DNA of 64,000 nt from Streptomyces colonosanans. GTDB taxonomy: Bacteria; Actinomycetota; Actinomycetes; Streptomycetales; Streptomycetaceae. Shown in pieces: positions 29,322 to 38,709 of this stretch. The position numbers were made by a program, and so were the translations under genes. How positions within the stretch are numbered: the first letter of the stretch is position 1; the number at the start of each line of letters is the position of its first letter. The DNA lies in NCBI RefSeq assembly GCF_001866645.1, contig NZ_MLYP01000010.1, positions 55,377 through 119,376 on the forward strand. The letters are read 5' to 3'. The notes beneath the pieces are model-generated. The model saw only the letters and a list, made by a program, of their open reading frames with translations. It made no database searches and was not told where the DNA came from.

Positions 29322-30680
29322 CTAGCCGAGCGCCGACTTCACCACGTCCGCCAGCCGCCCGGCCACCGACCGGGCCTGGTCGATGTCGGCCGCCTCGACC
29401 ATGACCCGTACCAGCGGCTCCGTCCCCGACGGCCTCAGCAGCACCCGTCCGGCCGTCCCCAGCTCACGCTCCGCCTCGGCGACGGCGGACACCAGCTCCA
29501 CAGACGTGCCCACCCGGGTCTTGTCCACGTCCGGGACGTTCACCAGCACCTGCGGCAGCCGCTCCATCACGGACGCGAGGTCCTTGAGCGTACGGCCGGT
29601 CTCGGCGATCCGCGCCGCCAGCAGCAGCCCGGTCAGCGTGCCGTCGCCGGTGGTGGCGTGGTCGAGGATGATGACGTGGCCGGACTGCTCGCCGCCGAGC
29701 GCGTAGCCCTTCTCCTTCATCTCCTCCAGCACGTACCGGTCGCCGACCGCGGTCTGCACGAGCTTGAGTCCCTCGCGCTCCAGGGCGAGCTTGAAACCGA
29801 GGTTGGACATGACGGTCGCGACGACGGTGCCGGAGCGCAGCGTGGAGCGCTCGCGCATCGCCAGCGCGAGCACGGCCAGGATCTGGTCGCCGTCCACCTC
29901 CTGACCGGTGTGGTCCACGGCCAGACAGCGATCCGCATCGCCGTCGTGCGCTATGCCCAGGTCGGCACCGTGCTCGAGGACGGCGGCACGCAGCTTGTCC
30001 AGGTGGGTGGAGCCGCAGCCGTCATTGATATTGAGCCCGTCCGGCTCCGCGCCGATGGTGACGATCTCCGCTCCCGCGCGCGAGAACGCCTCGGGCGATA
30101 CGCCGGAGGCGGCACCGTGCGCCTCGTCGAGGACGACCTTGAGCCCGTCGAGCCGGTTCGGCAGCGCGTCGAGGAGGTGGGCCACGTACTGGTCGAAGCC
30201 CTCGTCGTACGTCTTCACCCGGCCGACCCCGGCTCCCGTGGGCCGGTCCCAGGGGGCGCCGGTGCGGTGCTCCTCGTAGACGGACTCGATCCTGTCCTCC
30301 AGCTCGTCGGCGAGCTTGTGGCCGCCGCGGGCGAAGAACTTGATGCCGTTGTCGGGCATGGCGTTGTGGCTGGCGGAGAGCATCACACCCAGATCGGCTC
30401 CGAGCGCACCCGTCAGATACGCGACGGCGGGGGTGGGCAGTACGCCGACGCGAAGCACGTCCACGCCCGCGCTGGCGAGACCGGCGACCACGGCGGCCTC
30501 CAGGAACTCCCCGGACGCACGCGGATCCCGCCCGACGACCGCCGTCGGCCGGTGGCCCTCGAAGGTGCCCGCCTCGGCCAGTACGTGCGCCGCCGCCACG
30601 GAGAGGCCGAGCGCCATCTCGGCCGTCAGGTCCGCGTTGGCGACACCGCGCACGCCGTCCGTGCCGAAGAGTCGTCCCAC
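29322..30680 (-). CDS. glmM: Phosphoglucosamine mutase
   Basis: Interconverts glucosamine-6- and -1-phosphate for UDP-GlcNAc. 452 residues from a GTG with GGAGG 8 nt upstream. It has [11 protein letters not shown], the phosphoserine loop [13 protein letters not shown] (Ser104), the metal site [21 protein letters not shown], and [14 protein letters not shown] near the C-terminus. It lies downstream of rplM-rpsI with a terminator hairpin between. Confidence 0.97.
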   Translation of the reverse strand: MGRLFGTDGVRGVANADLTAEMALGLSVAAAHVLAEAGTFEGHRPTAVVGRDPRASGEFLEAAVVAGLASAGVDVLRVGVLPTPAVAYLTGALGADLGVMLSASHNAMPDNGIKFFARGGHKLADELEDRIESVYEEHRTGAPWDRPTGAGVGRVKTYDEGFDQYVAHLLDALPNRLDGLKVVLDEAHGAASGVSPEAFSRAGAEIVTIGAEPDGLNINDGCGSTHLDKLRAAVLEHGADLGIAHDGDADRCLAVDHTGQEVDGDQILAVLALAMRERSTLRSGTVVATVMSNLGFKLALEREGLKLVQTAVGDRYVLEEMKEKGYALGGEQSGHVIILDHATTGDGTLTGLLLAARIAETGRTLKDLASVMERLPQVLVNVPDVDKTRVGTSVELVSAVAEAERELGTAGRVLLRPSGTEPLVRVMVEAADIDQARSVAGRLADVVKSALG

Positions 30681-30852
30681 TGTGGTGTCCTCCGAACTTG
30701 CTGCGAATGTGCGGCTCATGTCAGGTGTTCGGACAGGGACCGGATGCGCATATCGACCGGGCCCCTGCCTCGAGGCTTATCCCAGGGAGCTGTCTCCCGC
30801 CTGTCGGGATGCTCCATAAGCCTGTGACATGCAACCGTCCCAGGTAAACGTA

Positions 30853-30885
30853 CGCCCCGGCGGCACGAAGCGTGCTGCCGGGGCG
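30853..30885 (-). terminator. Terminator after rpsI
   Basis: 14-bp stem (CGCCCCGGC-G-GCAC with GTGC-T-GCCGGGGCG, one G/U wobble) around a GAAGC loop. It is 52 bp past the rpsI stop and before the glmM start, so it should end the rplM-rpsI transcript. Confidence 0.75.
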
Positions 30886-30936
30886 ATACATGCGCGCAGC
30901 AGGCGGGATGGCGCCTGCTGCGGCCAGCGAACGCGA

Positions 30937-31449
30937 TTAGCGCTTGCTGTACTGCGGAGCCTTGCGGGCCTTCTTCAGACCGGCCTTCTTCCGCTCGACC
31001 GCACGGTCGTCGCGCTTGAGGAAGCCGGCCTTCTTCAGCGGGCCGCGGTTGTTGTCGACGTCCGCCTCGTTCAGCGCACGGGCGACACCGAGACGGAGCG
31101 CACCGGCCTGACCGGAGACACCGCCACCCGCGATGCGGGCGATGACGTCGTAGCGGCCCTCGAGCTCGAGCACCTTGAAGGGCTCGTTGACTTCCTGCTG
31201 GTGCACCTTGTTCGGGAAGTAGTCCTCGAGGGTGCGACCGTTGATCTTCCACTTGCCGGTGCCCGGAACGATCCGGACGCGGGCAATGGCGTTCTTGCGA
31301 CGACCCAGGCCGGCGGCCGGCTGGGGCTCACCGAAGCGCGAGGCCATGGACTCGGAGGTGTACTCGCCCTCGAGCGGGACCTCGGTCTCGGTGGTGTAGC
31401 TGTCGATGTCAAGCTCTTCGAGCGGCTGCTCGGCAGTGGTCTCGGCCAC
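30937..31449 (-). CDS. rpsI: 30S ribosomal protein S9
   Basis: 170 residues: a non-conserved acidic N-terminal extension of about 40 residues, then the S9 core from [20 protein letters not shown]. It ends [13 protein letters not shown], the strictly conserved C-terminus that reaches the P-site tRNA. Second gene of the rplM-rpsI operon, 42 bp after rplM. Confidence 0.97.
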   Translation of the reverse strand: MAETTAEQPLEELDIDSYTTETEVPLEGEYTSESMASRFGEPQPAAGLGRRKNAIARVRIVPGTGKWKINGRTLEDYFPNKVHQQEVNEPFKVLELEGRYDVIARIAGGGVSGQAGALRLGVARALNEADVDNNRGPLKKAGFLKRDDRAVERKKAGLKKARKAPQYSKR

Positions 31450-31491
31450 GATTCTCCTCAGATTCTCTTCAGCTTTAGGGGGTGGCCGGAA

Positions 31492-31935
31492 TTACTGCGC
31501 GACCTGGGTGATCTCGAACGGCACCGGCTGCTGGGCAGCGTGCGGGTGCTGGTCGCCCGAGTAGACCTTCAGCTTCGAGAGCATCTGACGACCGAGGGAG
31601 TTCTTGGGGAGCATGCCCTTGACGGCCTTCTCGACGGCCTTCTCCGGGTTGTTCGCCAGCAGGTCGTCGTAGCGGACGGAGCGCAGACCACCCGGGTAGC
31701 CGGAGTGGCGGTACGCCATCTTCTGCGTCCGCTTGTTGCCGGACAGGTGCACCTTGTCCGCGTTGATGATGATGACGAAGTCACCGGTGTCAACGTGGGG
31801 CGCGTAGATCGGCTTGTGCTTGCCGCGCAGAATGCTGGCGGCAGTCGTGGCGAGACGACCCAGGACGACGTCCTGAGCGTCAATGACGTGCCACTGGCGC
31901 GTCACATCGCCGGGCTTGGGGCTGTACGTACGCAC
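31492..31935 (-). CDS. rplM: 50S ribosomal protein L13
   Basis: 147 residues from a GTG at 31935 ([20 protein letters not shown]) with AAGG about 11 nt upstream. Core landmarks are [17 protein letters not shown] and the [19 protein letters not shown] region. First gene of the L13-S9 operon, driven by the promoter at 32116-32144 through a leader of about 174 nt. Confidence 0.97.
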   Translation of the reverse strand: MRTYSPKPGDVTRQWHVIDAQDVVLGRLATTAASILRGKHKPIYAPHVDTGDFVIIINADKVHLSGNKRTQKMAYRHSGYPGGLRSVRYDDLLANNPEKAVEKAVKGMLPKNSLGRQMLSKLKVYSGDQHPHAAQQPVPFEITQVAQ

Positions 31936-32266
31936 GGTTCGTAGCCTTCGCTTCTTCAGTGAGGTTCCTGACAAGGTCACCGAAGACGATCACGACAGCC
32001 CTGACCGCACCACGGTGACGCAAACCGCGTGCTGGTCGCTGGTCATCGGCCCGGCGGACCGGTGTAAGGGCCCCTCACGTGAGAATGAGCAAGCCAATAC
32101 ACACAACGAACAGCCAGAATAACGGGACCGCCCGTACGGGTCAAAACAGGCCCGCTCCGCGCGCTCGGCCGGGGTACGGAACGCTTCACCGCCCCGGGCC
32201 GGGGTGGACCGCGGTGCTTGACCGAGACGGGACAAGGCGTGTCGCGGCCCGTCTAAGATGCGCCGC
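31936..32266. other. Divergent control region, rplM / membrane protein gene
   Basis: The 331-bp gap holds the rplM promoter and leader on the minus strand. The plus-strand promoter for the gene at 32267 could not be picked with confidence; TAAGAT at 32254 is a possible -10 just before its ATG. No coding sequence recognised. Confidence 0.5.
32116..32144 (-). promoter_or_regulatory. rplM-rpsI promoter
   Basis: On the minus strand TTGACC (32144-32139) and TATTCT (32121-32116) are separated by 17 nt, a near-ideal principal-sigma promoter. Predicted start near 32109. Confidence 0.75.
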
Positions 32267-33139
32267 ATGAGTTATGGGCAGGGGGAGCCCCCGTGGGATC
32301 CCTGGAAACCGGGTTCCCAGCAATCACCGTCGGGTAGCAGCGGCACTCCGGACTGGGCCGCCCTCGCCGAGGCCTCCGAGGCGCGCACCAAGCGCCGTCG
32401 GCTGCTGCTGGTCCTCGGCTGCGCCCTGACCACGATCGCGGTGGGCGCCGCGGTGGCTGTGGCGATCGTGTCCGCGGACGGCAGCTCCCATGCCTCCGAC
32501 AATCCCTCCCACAGCCTGCCCGGCACCGCCGACATCCCCAGCGAGAGCGCCAACACCGCCCCGACGTTCGCGCCGACCTCGGCCCCTCCCCCGCTGGACC
32601 CGATGGATTTCATCTCCAGCTCGAAGAAGGACACCGCCCCGATCGGCCCGGACACGCTCTTCCCCGACACCCGGCTGACCGTGGGCGCGAACGTCTACAA
32701 GAAGGGCCCCACGGCCTCCGCGACGAACTGCGCCTCCGCCACGCAGGGCACGCTCCCCGCCGTACTCACCAAGAACGGCTGCACCCGCGTCATCCGCGCC
32801 ACCTACACCAGGGACGGCGTCGCGGTGACGGTCGGCGTGGCCCTCTTCGACACCACGGCCCAGGCGACCAAGGCCAAGCAGGGAGCCGACAGCAAGAGCA
32901 ACGTCGTCTCGCTCTCCGGCGGCGGCGTGCCCGCGTTCTGCCGTACGAAGATCTGCCGCAACACCGCCAACTCCGTCGGCCGCTACGCGTACTTCACGCT
33001 CGCCGGCTTCACCGACGGCAAGAACGTGACGACCAAGGACGCGAAGGTGTTCACGGCCGGTGACGACCTGGCCGAGTACGCGTTCCGCCAGATCCGCCAC
33101 CGCGGCGAGGCGCAGGCCTCCGCAGCCGCCGACCGGTGA
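32267..33139 (+). CDS. Hypothetical single-pass membrane protein
   Basis: 290 residues from ATG at 32267. The cytoplasmic part (1-45) is Pro/Gly/Ser-rich (GQGEPPWDPWKPGSQQSPSG) and basic near the membrane (ARTKRRRLL). One TM helix (about 48-70) follows, then a Ser/Pro/Thr-rich linker and an outside domain from about 125. The domain has four cysteines (ATNCASA, KNGCTRV, PAFCRTKICRNT) that may pair. No known family. It lies between rplM and the GH26 gene, 78 bp before the latter, and is read in the same direction, so it may belong to the polysaccharide block or merely border it. Confidence 0.8.
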   Translation: MSYGQGEPPWDPWKPGSQQSPSGSSGTPDWAALAEASEARTKRRRLLLVLGCALTTIAVGAAVAVAIVSADGSSHASDNPSHSLPGTADIPSESANTAPTFAPTSAPPPLDPMDFISSSKKDTAPIGPDTLFPDTRLTVGANVYKKGPTASATNCASATQGTLPAVLTKNGCTRVIRATYTRDGVAVTVGVALFDTTAQATKAKQGADSKSNVVSLSGGGVPAFCRTKICRNTANSVGRYAYFTLAGFTDGKNVTTKDAKVFTAGDDLAEYAFRQIRHRGEAQASAAADR

Positions 33140-33217
33140 CCTGCCACACGGGGGTCCACGCCCTTCCCGGGGAACGCCGGGACGTCGTGTCGCCGGTCAT
33201 GGAATCGGCGTGACGTC

Positions 33218-34582
33218 ATGCGTATGCGGGGGCGGGTCGGACTGATTGGGGCCGCGATCGGCGCGGCGCTGACGGCGCCTGTGGCGGTGTGGGCCTGGCC
33301 GGACAAGGACGAGCAGGAAGCCGGGACGGTCCGGACCGACTTGCGCGAACGGGACCCGCAGGCGACCCCGGCCGCACGCCGGGTGTACGCGATGCTGGCC
33401 GGCCTGGAGAACGACGCGCGTCACGGCCGTCCGAGCCGCACGGTGATCGGCCAGCACGTGGAGCTGCACAACGAGCGGTACAACCCGGGATACGGCGACT
33501 ACCGGGGCCCCAAGCAGCCGGGCTACTACTACCGCAAGGCCCGGGACATCACCGGGCGGCTGCCCGGATTCGTGGAGCTGGACCTGGGCCCCGGGTACGG
33601 CCGGCCGGGCTGGGCGGTGGGCGAATCCCGTTCCTACTCGCGTTCCTGGCCGAGCTGCCGCCCGCTATGGGGGTACGTCGACGACGCCGTGGATCTCGCC
33701 CTCGGTGTCTGGACGGGCCTGCCCCGGCCGGCCGACGGCTCGTACCACCCCTCCGGCACACACGCGGACTGCGCGTCCGGCGGCGAGGTCTCCCTGCCGC
33801 ACAACGGGGGCGGTCCGGCGGGCATCGTCGGCTTCTCCTTCCATCAGCCGTACCCCGGAAGCCCGGTCAAGGGCTTCCCTCAGACGCTGCACCGCAACTC
33901 GCCCGGCGCGCGGGACCCCGGCTGGTTCGCCCGTGTGGTCACCCCTGGCAGCACCGAGCACCGGGCTCTGCTGCACGACCTCGACTTCCTCACCGACCAC
34001 CTGGGTTACCTCGCCGACCGCGGGGTTCCGGTTCTGCTGCGCCCGTACCACGAGATGAACACGCGATCCGGGCACGGCTTCTGGTGGGCGGGCCGGGACC
34101 CGGCCTGGTACCGGCAGTTGTGGCGCCTGACGTACGACCACCTGGTGCGGCGACGCGGACTGCACAACCTGATCTTCGTCTGGGCGCCGAACTCCTGGGA
34201 CGGGTCCTACGGACACCGGCCCGACCCCTACTACCCGGGCCACGGCTATGTGGACGTGGTGGGCGTCGACGACTACAGCGACACCCCCTCCGAGCCCTTC
34301 GGCCCGGGGGCGTGGACGGAGGTCTGGTACCGCGGCCTGGAGCAGTACCGCAAGCCCCGGATCATCGCCGAGTCCTTCCACGTGCCGCTCAACGCCGCGC
34401 AGCCGGACACCCTGACCAGAACGCCGTGGGTGCTGTGGACGGTGTGGGGCCAGGCGCTGACGTACGACAACGTCTCATCGCCTCGGGGGAAGAACACGGG
34501 AGCGGATGTGAAGCGGACCTACTGGTCCTCCAAGGTGATCAGCGGCAGCGACTGGGCACGTTCGGTCATCAGTCAACAATGA
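33218..34582 (+). CDS. Secreted GH26 beta-mannanase
   Basis: 454 residues with an N-terminal signal sequence (about 5-27, ending VAVWAWP). The catalytic (beta/alpha)8 domain of glycoside hydrolase family 26 spans about 55-440. The acid/base is Glu279 in LLRPYHEMN and the nucleophile Glu385 in IIAESFHVP, the spacing expected for clan A. GFSFHQPYP, HGFWWAG, FVWAPNSWDGS and VDVVGVDDYSD are further landmarks. Such enzymes cut beta-1,4-mannan or glucomannan. Its place just before the GT2 operon suggests trimming or release of a self-made polymer, though scavenging of plant mannan is possible. No carbohydrate-binding module is seen. Confidence 0.88.
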   Translation: MRMRGRVGLIGAAIGAALTAPVAVWAWPDKDEQEAGTVRTDLRERDPQATPAARRVYAMLAGLENDARHGRPSRTVIGQHVELHNERYNPGYGDYRGPKQPGYYYRKARDITGRLPGFVELDLGPGYGRPGWAVGESRSYSRSWPSCRPLWGYVDDAVDLALGVWTGLPRPADGSYHPSGTHADCASGGEVSLPHNGGGPAGIVGFSFHQPYPGSPVKGFPQTLHRNSPGARDPGWFARVVTPGSTEHRALLHDLDFLTDHLGYLADRGVPVLLRPYHEMNTRSGHGFWWAGRDPAWYRQLWRLTYDHLVRRRGLHNLIFVWAPNSWDGSYGHRPDPYYPGHGYVDVVGVDDYSDTPSEPFGPGAWTEVWYRGLEQYRKPRIIAESFHVPLNAAQPDTLTRTPWVLWTVWGQALTYDNVSSPRGKNTGADVKRTYWSSKVISGSDWARSVISQQ

Positions 34583-34845
34583 GCCTTTACGAGTCGGTTA
34601 ATTTTTGACCACAACATTCACACACGCTTCTCTTACATATCTGAAGCATGTAAACATCGTGCACCTGTTCGGCCGGTGGTCTGGGCGCCCATGGGGGGGC
34701 ATCTGAGGGGTAGCGGCCGAGACGCCGAAGAGGCGTTCGAGGACCTGCACGCCAGGACGTGAACATGCGACGCGCGTAGGGCGTCATTCCGCCCTGCCCG
34801 CTCCCTCGATGCGCCGACCGATCTCACAGGAGTTCCGCAGTCGTC
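34583..34845 (+). other. AT-rich control region before the GT2 operon
   Basis: 263 bp between the GH26 and GT2 genes. The first 90 bp are strikingly A/T-rich for this genome and hold a perfect inverted repeat (34633-34653) and a possible -35 TTGACC at 34605, with weak -10 candidates. The rest is GC-rich and includes a short hairpin (ACGCC/GGCGT near 34720-34735). This looks like a regulated promoter and leader. A 66-codon minus-strand frame here shows no sign of being a gene. Confidence 0.55.
34633..34653. promoter_or_regulatory. Candidate operator: TTACAT-N9-ATGTAA
   Basis: Perfect 6-bp inverted repeat with arm starts 15 bp apart, in the A/T-rich part of the GT2 promoter region, partly continued as ATGTAAACAT. 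The symmetry and placement suggest a dimeric repressor or activator site. No known Streptomyces regulator could be assigned. Confidence 0.45.
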
Positions 34846-36297
34846 ATGGCATCGACATTTGTCGACGGGGGTGCGCCGCACTCGCGGCACAACCAGAAAC
34901 TCACTCAGCGAACCGCGACGTGGAAGCCCGGGATCCTCCCGTTCCTGCTGCCGTTCGTCCTCCTGGTCATCATGGGGCTCTGGACCTACCGGCCGAGTTC
35001 GTCCGCGCTGAGCTGGGCCCTGACCATCGTCTGGTCCCTGCCTGTGATCGGCGTGATGGTCGGCCTCCAAGGTGCTCTGCTGATCCGCCGCCGGGTCCGC
35101 CAGAGCGACCGGATGATGCCTCCCGCACTGGTCGAGCAGGACTTCCTGATCGCCCTCTGCCCGACCATCGGACGGCACGACACCTACCCGGCCCTGGAGC
35201 GCTCGATCCTCTCGTACGTCGAGCACCTGCCGGAGTGGTTCCCGTACATGCGCGTCGACATCCTCACCGAGGAGGGCTGCGAGGCGGCGGAGGCCATCGA
35301 CCGGCTCGCCGACTCCCACCCGCTGATCCGGGTGATCACCGTCCCCAAGGACTACGTCCCGGCCAACGGCACCCGTTTCAAGGCCCGCGCCAACCACTAC
35401 GCCCACGAGCTGCGCATCGCGGAGGGCGAGGCCCTGGACTACGTGTGGGTGCTGCACATGGACGACGACACCGGAGTCGGCCCCGACACCGCGTCCTCGC
35501 TGGCCCAGTTCATCAACCGGCAGCGCCGTGCCCACCCCGACGAGGTCAAGCACATGGCCCAGGGCATCCTCACGTATCCCCGCGAGAACGCGGTCAACCA
35601 GTTCACCTGGCTCGCGGACGCGGTGCGGCCCGCCGACGACATCGCCCGCTTCCGCGCGCTGACCGGCCTCGGCACTCCGGCCGCCGGTGTGCACGGCGAG
35701 CTGCTGGTCCTGCGCGCCTCCATCGAGGCCACTATCGGCTGGGACTTCGGCCCCAAGGAGATCGTCGAGGACGCCCGCCTCGCCCTGACCTTCTGCCGCA
35801 AGTACCCGGGCCGCAGCGACTGGTTCAACGGCCGCTGCTACGGCGCCTCCCCCGCCAACTCGGCAGACTTCGTGAAGCAGCGCGAACGGTGGGCCTGGGG
35901 CCTGGTGGCACTCTGCTTCAACAAGGCCGTGCCCTGGCGCTACCGCTGGTTCCTGTCGATCTGCGTGGCCACCTGGATCCTCGGCCCGCTCCAGCACATC
36001 ACCGCCGTGCTGCTTCTCGGCTGGCTGATCGACGACATGAACACCTCGCCCGTGACCCAGTCCGTGGTCATCCTGTGGGCGCTCAACTTCGCCTATGTCA
36101 TCTGGACCTACTGGGAGGGCCTGCGACTGAACGCGCTCGCGTCGGTCAACGGCCGGCGCAAGTGGTGGGAGCCGATTGTCGTGATCGCACTCATCCCCGT
36201 CTTCTCCGTGCTGGAGGGACTCGGAGGCTTCAAGGGCTTCCTGAAGTTCGTCCGGCGCGAGGAGAACAAGTTCGTCGTGATCGCCAAGCCCGCCTGA
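34846..36297 (+). CDS. Membrane glycosyltransferase family 2, processive type
   Basis: 483 residues. Two N-terminal TM helices (about 30-48 and 56-80), a cytoplasmic GT-A domain (about 95-355) and three further TM helices (about 368-395, 405-425, 443-462). Catalytic landmarks are LHMDDDTG (206-208), VEDA (308-309) and the QRERW motif (345-349) that marks processive polymer-extruding GT2 enzymes. GTRFKARANHY and DWFNGRCYGASPANSADFVK resemble the BRE-3/Egghead beta-mannosyltransferase branch rather than bacterial BcsA, and there is no PilZ domain. Likely polymerises and exports a beta-linked mannan or glucan. First gene of a four-gene operon with gaps of 20, 16 and 48 bp. Confidence 0.87.
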   Translation: MASTFVDGGAPHSRHNQKLTQRTATWKPGILPFLLPFVLLVIMGLWTYRPSSSALSWALTIVWSLPVIGVMVGLQGALLIRRRVRQSDRMMPPALVEQDFLIALCPTIGRHDTYPALERSILSYVEHLPEWFPYMRVDILTEEGCEAAEAIDRLADSHPLIRVITVPKDYVPANGTRFKARANHYAHELRIAEGEALDYVWVLHMDDDTGVGPDTASSLAQFINRQRRAHPDEVKHMAQGILTYPRENAVNQFTWLADAVRPADDIARFRALTGLGTPAAGVHGELLVLRASIEATIGWDFGPKEIVEDARLALTFCRKYPGRSDWFNGRCYGASPANSADFVKQRERWAWGLVALCFNKAVPWRYRWFLSICVATWILGPLQHITAVLLLGWLIDDMNTSPVTQSVVILWALNFAYVIWTYWEGLRLNALASVNGRRKWWEPIVVIALIPVFSVLEGLGGFKGFLKFVRREENKFVVIAKPA

Positions 36298-36317
36298 CCG
36301 TCCGGGAGACCACTGAC

Positions 36318-37544
36318 ATGCGCTCGCGACTTCCCCTGCTCGCCATCTTCCCGGTGACCGTCCTCACCATCGTGCTGGGCGCCCCCTTCGTCCTCGGCGA
36401 CCACCCGGTGCGCTGGGAGGCGGGCTCGGCCATGCCCAAGATCGTCCTGGGCGACACCGAGGACCCCACCGGCCCGACCGGCCACACCGCCGACAACGCG
36501 CCGGCCTCCTCCCCGTCCTCCTCCACCGACGCCCGCCAGGTCACCAAGCCCTGGAAGAAGGGCATGGCGCAGTGGGGCGTACAGCTCTACTGGGAGGAGG
36601 AGAAGAACAAAAGCTCCGACACGTTCATCGAGAACCAGGCCCGCAAGCACGCCAAGTACCTCATCGGCCTGGGCGCGAACTCGGTGTCCGTCTCCTTCCC
36701 GTTCTTCATCGAGAACTCCACGTCCAACAAGCTTTCGGCCGGCGCCAAGACACCATCCCCGGAACGTCTGCAGCGGGTGCTGAAGGTGTTCAAGGACGCC
36801 GGTTTCCGCACCACGGCCCGTCCGATCCTGGCCGAAGGGACCCTGGAGCAGTCGAAGGACTGGCGCGGCAGCATCGAGCCTGCCTCGCGCTCCGCCTGGT
36901 TCGCCTCGTACCAGCAGTTCCTCACCCCGTATCTCAAAGCCGCGCAGGACACGAAGGCGGACACCTTCGTGATCGGCACCGAGCTCAACTCCCTGGAAGG
37001 CGACGCGGGCTGGGATGCCCTGGTCAGCTACGCCGAGAAGGCCTTCTCCGGCGAGGTCGCCTACGACGCCAACTGGGACAACTACGTCTCCCGCCGGATC
37101 AACATGCCGGTCAACCACCTCGGCGTCGACGCCTACTTCCCCATCAAGGTGCCGGACACCGCTCCGGTCGGGGACCTGGTCAAGGGCTGGAACGACTGGC
37201 TGGACAAGAAGGCCACCGGCCCGCTGCCGAACATCCTCGTCTCCGAGACGGGCATCGGCGCCATGAACGGCGCGTACCACGCTCCCGGTGACTTCTATGC
37301 CAGGCGTGCCCTCAACCCCCAGGTGCAGGCCAATTGGTACAACGCCGTCTGCCAGGTCGTCCAGGACCGGCGGATGCAGGGCATCTACTGGTGGTCGCTC
37401 TGGTTCGACGACGACCCGAACACCGAGCCCGACGACAAGGTCGCCTCCCGGATGGACTTCGCCGGACGCCCCCTCTCCGAGAAGGCCATCAAGTCCTGTT
37501 TCAGCTCTGACTACGCAGGACCCGGCACCGCCACCACAAGCTGA
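36318..37544 (+). CDS. Secreted or anchored glycoside hydrolase, GH113-like
   Basis: 408 residues: an N-terminal hydrophobic segment (LLAIFPVTVLTIVLGAPFVL), a Ser/Pro/Thr-rich linker (about 45-75), then a TIM-barrel domain. FVIGTELNSLEG (Glu222, acid/base) and ILVSETGIGA (Glu310, nucleophile) sit at the ends of strands 4 and 7. YDANWDNY and GVDAYFPIKV match the GH113/GTA-TIM family, known for beta-mannanases. IYWWSLWFDD closes the barrel. The gene is 20 bp from the GT2 gene and 16 bp from the nucleotidyltransferase gene. Likely acts on the polymer made by its neighbour, as hydrolases paired with synthases often do. Confidence 0.8.
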   Translation: MRSRLPLLAIFPVTVLTIVLGAPFVLGDHPVRWEAGSAMPKIVLGDTEDPTGPTGHTADNAPASSPSSSTDARQVTKPWKKGMAQWGVQLYWEEEKNKSSDTFIENQARKHAKYLIGLGANSVSVSFPFFIENSTSNKLSAGAKTPSPERLQRVLKVFKDAGFRTTARPILAEGTLEQSKDWRGSIEPASRSAWFASYQQFLTPYLKAAQDTKADTFVIGTELNSLEGDAGWDALVSYAEKAFSGEVAYDANWDNYVSRRINMPVNHLGVDAYFPIKVPDTAPVGDLVKGWNDWLDKKATGPLPNILVSETGIGAMNGAYHAPGDFYARRALNPQVQANWYNAVCQVVQDRRMQGIYWWSLWFDDDPNTEPDDKVASRMDFAGRPLSEKAIKSCFSSDYAGPGTATTS

Positions 37545-37560
37545 CCGAGCGAAGGCAATC

Positions 37561-38661
37561 ATGCAAGAAGCCATCATCCTGGTGGGCGGCAAGGGAACCC
37601 GCCTGCGCCCACTGACGAACCACACTCCGAAACCGCTGCTCAGCGTCGCGGGCTCCTCCTTCATCCGGCACCAGATCGCCAAGCTCATGGACGCGGGGGT
37701 CGAGCACGTGGTGTTCGCCACCTCGTACCTCGCCAGCCTCTTCGAGCAGGAGTTCAAGGACTTCTCCCAGGACCTGGAGATCTCCTACGCCGTCGAGGAG
37801 GTCCCGCTCGGCACCGGCGGGGCGATCCGCAACGCCGCGCGTCTGCTGCGCGGGGGCTCGGCCGACGCTCCGGTCCTCATCCTCAACGGCGACATCCTGT
37901 CCGGCCTGGACCTGCGGGCCGTCCTGGCGCGGCACGAGGACCGGGACGCGGACGTGACCCTGCATCTCACCCGGGTTCCCGACCCGCGCGCCTTCGGTCT
38001 CGTCCCCACCGACGGAACCGGCCGGGTGCTGTCCTTCCTCGAGAAGCCCAAGACGGCCGCGGAGTGCGTCACCGACCAGATCAACGCGGGCTGTTACGTC
38101 TTCAGCCGGTCCGTCCTGGAGACCATCCCGGCCGACCGCGAGGTCTCGGTCGAGCAGGAGACCTTCCCGCAGCTCGTCGCCCAGGGGCGACGCGTGTTCG
38201 GCCACACCACGGAGGACTACTGGCGCGATCTCGGTACGCCGCTGGCCTTCGTCCACGGCTCCGCCGACCTCGTCACCGGCAAGGCGACCTCTCCCCTCGT
38301 GGAGATGCCGGCCGAGGCCCTGATCCATCCCACGGCCGCCGTCGACCCGACCGCCCGCATCACGGGCGGCTCGACGATCGGCCCGTGTGCCGTCATCGGT
38401 CCGCACGTGGTCGTCGACCGCTCCATCATCGGCGCGAACGTCACCGTGGCCGAGGGCGCACAAATCCGCGAGTCCGTGGTCGACCACGACTCCTCGATCG
38501 GCAGCGAATCGTTTCTCCGCGAGGTCGTGGTGGGCTGCCACTCGCACGTCGGCGCACAGAACGAGCTGCCCGCCCAGCTGCGGCTGTCGTGCGGCATCCG
38601 TATCCCCGCCCAAGGGGTGCGCGTCAGCGGTACGGCTGCCGCCTGCCCGACGGTCCACTGA
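37561..38661 (+). CDS. Sugar-1-phosphate nucleotidyltransferase (mannose-1-P guanylyltransferase type)
   Basis: 366 residues. The N-terminal Rossmann-like domain has ILVGGKGTRLRPLTNHTPKP, LGTGGAIRNA, the metal site LILNGDILSG and FLEKPK. The C-terminal third (about 255-350) is a left-handed beta-helix of hexapeptide repeats (GSTIGPCAVIGPHVVVDRSI, then VAEGAQIRES). The layout fits GDP-mannose or glucose-1-phosphate pyrophosphorylases; GDP-mannose is favoured by the two mannan hydrolases nearby, but that is inference. Third gene of the operon; would supply the activated sugar for the GT2. Confidence 0.85.
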   Translation: MQEAIILVGGKGTRLRPLTNHTPKPLLSVAGSSFIRHQIAKLMDAGVEHVVFATSYLASLFEQEFKDFSQDLEISYAVEEVPLGTGGAIRNAARLLRGGSADAPVLILNGDILSGLDLRAVLARHEDRDADVTLHLTRVPDPRAFGLVPTDGTGRVLSFLEKPKTAAECVTDQINAGCYVFSRSVLETIPADREVSVEQETFPQLVAQGRRVFGHTTEDYWRDLGTPLAFVHGSADLVTGKATSPLVEMPAEALIHPTAAVDPTARITGGSTIGPCAVIGPHVVVDRSIIGANVTVAEGAQIRESVVDHDSSIGSESFLREVVVGCHSHVGAQNELPAQLRLSCGIRIPAQGVRVSGTAAACPTVH

Positions 38662-38709
38662 CCTCGTCTGCCCGCCGAACGGCTTGACCGCACAGTTACT
38701 GGGAGAACC

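Noticed and set aside
27155..29404. 749-codon plus-strand frame
   Set aside because: Overlaps coaA and the DUF389 gene in another frame; Arg/Gly/Pro-rich shadow.
34587..34787. 66-codon minus-strand frame with a CxxC-like end
   Set aside because: Lies over the polysaccharide promoter region, lacks a ribosome site and coding bias.
34675..34845. c-di-GMP, c-di-AMP or cobalamin riboswitch in the GT2 leader
   Set aside because: Only a short hairpin is visible; none of the conserved core sequences of those riboswitches could be recognised.
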